Positions 58,401 to 64,000 of a stretch of 64,000 bases of DNA are shown in pieces. How positions within the stretch are numbered: position 1 is the stretch's first letter; the number at the start of each line of letters is the position of its first letter. Below the pieces are notes generated by a model that saw only the letters and a list, made by a program, of their open reading frames with translations, ran no database searches and was not told where the DNA came from. Location: assembly GCA_028622995.1 (NCBI GenBank), contig JAJQJQ010000023.1, positions 310,001 to 374,000 of the forward strand. The letters are read 5' to 3'. Source of the stretch: Panagrolaimus kolymaensis (taxonomy: Eukaryota; Nematoda; Chromadorea; Rhabditida; Panagrolaimidae). The position numbers were made by a program, and so were the translations under genes.

Positions 58401-61400
58401 ATGAATATTTTGTTCTAAATATTTTTTATTAATTATTTCAAAATTATTCCCAACGGGATTTAGAATCGCATACCATTTATGACCTTCAACCAAAAATTAT
58501 ATTTTTACTGTTGCATCAAGCAAGCTTTGATGAAAGACATAAGTGGGAAACTCGTTTTGAATTAGGGCTTGAATTGGACATATGAATATTTTAAGCCAAA
58601 TATTTTTTATTAATTATATCAAAATTATTCCCAAAGGGATTTTGAATCGCATACCATTTATGACCTTCAACCAAAAATTATATTTTTACTGTTGCATCAA
58701 GCAAGCTTTGATGAAAGACATAAGTGTGAAACTCGTTTTGAATTAGGGCTTGAATTGGACATATGAATATTTTAAGCCAAATATTTTTTATTAATTATTT
58801 CAAAATTATTCCCAAAGGGATTTTGAATCGCATACCATTTATGACCTTCAACCTAAAATTATATTTTTACTGTTGCATCAAGCAAGCTTTGATGAAAGAC
58901 ATAAGTGTGAAACTCGTTTTGAATTAGGGCTTGAATTGGACATATGAATATTTTAAGCCAAATATTTTTTATTAATTATATCAAAATTATTCCCAAAGGG
59001 ATTTTGAATCGCATACCATTTATGACCTTCAACCAAAAATTATATTTTTACTGTTGCATCAAGCAAGCTTTGATGAAAGACATAAGTGTGAAACTCGTTT
59101 TGAATTAGGGCTTGAATTGGACATATGAATATTTTAAGCCAAATATTTTTTATTAATTATATCAAAATTATTCCCAAAGGGATTTTGAATCGCATACCAT
59201 TTATGACCTTCAACCAAAAATTATATTTTTACTGTTGCATCAAGCAAGCTTTGATGAAAGACATAAGTGTGAAACTCGTTTTGAATTAGGGCTTGAATTG
59301 GACATATGAATATTTTGTTCTAAATATTTTTTATTAATTATTTCAAAATTATTCCCAAAGGGATTTTGAATCGCATACCATTTATGACCTTCAACCAAAA
59401 ATTATATTTTTACTGTTGCATCAAGCAAGCTTTGATGAAAGACATAAGTGTGAAACTCGTTTTGAATTAGGGCTTGAATTGGACATATGAATATTTTAAG
59501 CCAAATATTTTTTATTAATTATTTCAAAATTATTACCAAAGGGATTTTGAATCGCATACCATTTATGACATTCAACCAAAAATTATATTTTTACTGTTGC
59601 ATCAAGCAACAAGCCATGAGTCAAAACATTAATGAAACTCGTTTTGAATTAGGGCTTGAATTGGACATATGAATATTTTAAGCCAAATATTTTTTATTAA
59701 TTATATCAAAATTATTCCCAAGGGGATTTTGAATCGCATACCATTTATGACCTTCAACCAAAAATTATATTTTTACTGTTGCATCAAGCAACAAGCCATG
59801 AGTCAAAACATTAATGAAACTCGTTTTGAATTAGGGCTTGAATTGGACATATGAATATTTTGTTCTAAAATTTTTTTATTGATTATTTCAAAATTATTCC
59901 CAAAGGGATTTTGAATCGCATACCATTTATGACCTTCAACCAAAAATTATATTTTTACTGTTGCATCAAGCAACAAGCCATGAGTCAAAACATTAATGAA
60001 ACTCGTTTTGAATTAGGGCTTGAATTGGATATATGAATATTTTAAGCCAAATATTTTTTATTAATTATTTCAAAATTATTCCCAAAGGGATTTAGAATGG
60101 CATACCATTTATGACCTTCAACCAAAAATTATATTTTTACTGTTGCATCAAGCAACAAGCCATGAGTCAAAACATTAATGAAACTCGTTTTGAATTAGGG
60201 CTTGAATTGGATATATGAATATTTTTTTCTAAATATTTTTTATTAATTATTTCAAAATTATTCCCAACGGGACTTTGAATCGCATACCATTTATGACCTT
60301 CAACCAAAAATTATATTTTTACTGTTGCATCAAGCAACAAGCCATGAGTCAAAACATTAATGAAACTCGTTTTGAATTAGGGCTTGAATTGGATATATGA
60401 ATATTTTAAGCCAAATATTTTTTATTAATTATTTCAAAATTATTCCCAAAGGGATTTAGAATGGCATACCATTTATGACCTTCAACCAAAAATTATATTT
60501 TTACTGTTGCATCAAGCAACAAGCCATGAGTCAAAACATTAATGAAACTCGTTTTGAATTAGGGCTTGAATTGGATATATGAATATTTTAAGCCAAATAT
60601 TTTTTATTAATTATTTCAAAATTATTCCCAAAGGGATTTAGAATGGCATACCAATTATGACCTTCAACCAAAAATTATATTTTTACTGTTGCATCAAGCA
60701 ACAAGCCATGAGTCAAAACATTAATGAAACTCGTTTTGAATTAGGGCTTGAATTGGATATATGAATATTTTGTTCTAAATATTTTTTATTAATTATTTCA
60801 AAATTATTCCCAACGGGATTTAGAATCGCATACCATTTATGACCTTCAACCAAAAATTATATTTTTACTGTTGCATCAAGCAACAAGCCATGAGTCAAAA
60901 CATTAATGAAACTCGTTTTGAATTAGGGCTTGAATTGGACATATGAATATTTTGTTTTAAATATTTTTTATTAATTATTTCAAAATTATTCCCAAAAGGA
61001 TTTTGAATCGCATACCATTTATGACCTTCAACCAAAAATTATATTTTTACTGTTGCATCAAGCAACAAGCCATGAGTCAAAACATTAATGAAACTCGTTT
61101 TGAATTAGGGCTTGAATTGGACATATGAATATTTTGTTTTAAATATTTTTTATTAATTATTTCAAAATTATTCCCAAAGGGATTTTGAATCGCATACCAT
61201 TTATGACCTTCAACCAAAAATTATATTTTTACTGTTGCATCAAGCAAGCTTTGATGAAAGACATAAGTGGGAAACTCGTTTTGAATTAGGGCTTGAATTG
61301 GACATATGAATATTTTAAGCCAAATATTTTTTATTAATTATATCAAAATTATTCCCAAAGGGATTTTGAATCGCATACCATTTATGACCTTCAACCAAAA

Positions 61401-64000
61401 ATTATATTTTTACTGTTGCATCAAGCAAGCTTTGATGAAAGACATAAGTGTGAAACTCGTTTTGAATTAGGGCTTGAATTGGACATATGAATATTTTAAG
61501 CCAAATATTTTTTATTAATTATTTCAAAATTATTCCCAAAGGGATTTTGAATCGCATACCATTTATGACCTTCAACCTAAAATTATATTTTTACTGTTGC
61601 ATCAAGCAAGCTTTGATGAAAGACATAAGTGTGAAACTCGTTTTGAATTAGGGCTTGAATTGGACATATGAATATTTTAAGCCAAATATTTTTTATTAAT
61701 TATATCAAAATTATTCCCAAAGGGATTTTGAATCGCATACCATTTATGACCTTCAACCAAAAATTATATTTTTACTGTTGCATCAAGCAAGCTTTGATGA
61801 AAGACATAAGTGTGAAACTCGTTTTGAATTAGGGCTTGAATTGGACATATGAATATTTTGTTCTAAATATTTTTTATTAATTATTTCAAAATTATTCCCA
61901 AAGGGATTTTGAATCGCATACCATTTATGACCTTCAACCAAAAATTATATTTTTACTGTTGCATCAAGCAAGCTTTGATGAAAGACATAAGTGTGAAACT
62001 CGTTTTGAATTAGGGCTTGAATTGGACATATGAATATTTTAAGCCAAATATTTTTTATTAATTATTTCAAAATTATTCCCAAAGGGATTTTGAATCGCAT
62101 ACCATTTATGACCTTCAACCTAAAATTATATTTTTACTGTTGCATCAAGCAACAAGCCATGAGTCAAAACATTAATGAAACTCGTTTTGAATTAGGGCTT
62201 GAATTGGACATATGAATATTTTGTTCTAAATATTTTTTATTAATTATATCAAAATTATTCCCAAAGGGATTTTGAATCGCATACCATTTATGACCTTCAA
62301 CCAAAAATTATATTTTTACTGTTGCATCAAGCAACAAGCCATGAGTCAAAACATTAATGAAACTCGTTTTGAATTAGGGCTTGAATTGGACATATGAATA
62401 TTTTGTTCTAAAATTTTTTTATTGATTATTTCAAAATTATTCCCAAAGGGATTTTGAATCGCATACCATTTATGACCTTCAACCTAAAATTATATTTTTA
62501 CTGTTGCATCAAGCAAGCTTTGATGAAAGACATAAGTGTGAAACTCGTTTTGAATTAGGGCTTGAATTGGATATATGAATATTTTAAGCCAAATATTTTT
62601 TATTAATTATTTCAAAATTATTCCCAAAGGGATTTTGAATCGCATACCATTTATGACCTTCAACCAAAAATTATATTTTTACTGTTGCATCAAGCAAGCT
62701 TTGATGAAAGACATAAGTGTGAAACTCGTTTTGAATTAGGGCTTGAATTGGATATATGAATATTTTAAGCCAAATATTTTTTATTAATTATTTCAAAATT
62801 ATTCCCAAAGGGATTTTGAATCGCATACCATTTATGACCTTCAACCAAAAATTATATTTTTACTGTTGCATCAAGCAAGCTTTGATGAAAGACATAAGTG
62901 TGAAACTCGTTTTGAATTAGGGCTTGAATTGGACATATGAATATTTTGTTCTAAATATTTTTTATTAATTATATCAAAATTATTCCCAAGGGGATTTTGA
63001 ATCGCATACCATTTATGACCTTCAACCAAAAATTATATTTTTACTGTTGCATCAAGCAAGCTTTGATGAAAGACATAAGTGTGAAACTCGTTTTGAATTA
63101 GGGCTTGAATTGGATATATGAATATTTTAAGCCAAATATTTTTTATTAATTATATCAAAATTATTCCCAAGGGGATTTTGAATCGCATACCATTTATGAC
63201 CTTCAACCAAAAATTATATTTTTACTGTTGCATCAAGCAAGCTTTGATGAAAGACATAAGTGTGAAACTCGTTTTGAATTAGGGCTTGAATTGGACATAT
63301 GAATATTTTAAGCCAAATATTTTTTATTAATTATATCAAAATTATTCCCAAGGGGATTTTGAATCGCATACCATTTATGACCTTCAACCAAAAATTATAT
63401 TTTTACTGTTGCATCAAGCAAGCTTTGATGAAAGACATAAGTGTGAAACTCGTTTTGAATTAGGGCTTGAATTGGATATATGAATATTTTAAGCCAAATA
63501 TTTTTTATTAATTATTTCAAAATTATTCCCAAAGGGATTTTGAATCGCATACCATTTATGACCTTCAACCAAAAATTATATTTTTACTGTTGCATCAAGC
63601 AAGCTTTGATGAAAGACATAAGTGTGAAACTCGTTTTGAATTAGGGCTTGAATTGGACATATGAATATTTTAAGCCAAATATTTTTTATTAATTATATCA
63701 AAATTATTCCCAAAGGGATTTTGAATCGCATACCATTTATGACCTTCAACCTAAAATTATATTTTTACTGTTGCATCAAGCAAGCTTTGATGAAAGACAT
63801 AAGTGTGAAACTCGTTTTGAATTAGGGCTTGAATTGGATATATGAATATTTTAAGCCAAATATTTTTTATTAATTATTTCAAAATTATTCCCAAAGGGAT
63901 TTTGAATCGCATACCATTTATGACCTTCAACCAAAAATTATATTTTTACTGTTGCATCAAGCAAGCTTTGATGAAAGACATAAGTGTGAAACTCGTTTTG
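37425..64000. repeat. Satellite DNA array, about 146 monomers of 181/182 bp, continues past the window
   Basis: Head-to-tail monomers without interruption from about 37425 (TTTTTACTGTTGCATCAAGC) to the end. Two monomer classes differ by a replaced ~25-bp block after GCATCAAGCAA: class A has CAAGCCATGAGTC (182 bp), class B has GCTTTGATGAAAGAC with a HindIII site (181 bp). Other variable places: AAGCC or GTTCT after GAATATTTT, TTAATT or TTGATT, TTATTTC or TTATATC, AACGGGACTTT, AAAGGGATTTT, AAGGGGATTTT or AAAGGGATTTAGAATGG, and GACCTTC or GACATTC. Otherwise monomers are nearly identical. Class B dominates 42.3-46.2 kb and 61.2-64 kb; class A dominates 46.3-57.4 kb. Many monomers contain a 61-codon frame that is destroyed in others by GTTCTAA, so it is not a gene. 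Possibly centromeric or subtelomeric heterochromatin (inference). Confidence 0.97.

Noticed and set aside
38049..62215. Dozens of 61-codon frames in the satellite as a gene family
   Set aside because: They repeat with the 182-bp period, shift phase each time, and sister monomers carry a TAA at the sixth codon. They are a feature of the satellite, not genes.
37425..64000. CRISPR-like array
   Set aside because: There are no unique spacers between repeats; the whole unit repeats. This is eukaryotic satellite DNA.

Overview
The window looks like nuclear DNA from an AT-rich nematode. Introns are short (45-59 bp) with GT..AG ends. There is a chemoreceptor-type seven-helix receptor, a zymogen matrix metalloproteinase with PAN modules, a nematode CUB-like secreted protein and a GH5 beta-1,3-glucanase-like enzyme. 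These fit a Tylenchina nematode, possibly a plant parasite of the root-knot type; that placement is inference, and no rRNA or other marker is present to settle it.

Layout. 1-4.1 kb: the tail of an Ala-rich gene, an Asn/Gln-rich putative DNA-binding protein, an orphan exon and the secreted GH5 enzyme. 4.8-10.7 kb: a decayed DPEPIK-repeat gene interrupted by a 436-bp hAT-type MITE with a perfect 8-bp target duplication, a 62-bp palindromic insertion, copies of a dispersed repeat, one intact small gene and several gene relics. 11.4-19.3 kb: a gene-dense island with a CUB-like protein, a ~1.8-kb duplication (12.43-14.22 and 16.21-18.00 kb) carrying a small protein gene and the PAN exons of a metalloproteinase, and a Gly/Pro-rich secreted protein between the copies. 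19.7-35 kb: mostly relics (Helitron-like and hAT transposase fragments, many short elements ending in AAATATTC-A-tract inverted repeats) around one intact five-exon receptor gene. 35.5-36.1 kb: an intronless Rac-like GTPase with an altered effector loop. 37.4 kb to the window end: one uninterrupted satellite array of about 146 monomers of 181/182 bp, built from two interchangeable cassettes and carrying long-range segment duplications.

There is no evidence of operons. The secreted or surface products (GH5, metalloproteinase, CUB-like, Gly/Pro-rich protein) suggest interaction with the outside of the cell, but nothing here shows that they act together. Several gene relics are broken only at homopolymer runs, so some apparent pseudogenes may be assembly errors. 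The most unusual parts are the satellite's two-cassette structure, the atypical GTPase, the MITE that could be spliced out of its host exon, and the chimeric duplicate of the metalloproteinase tail.
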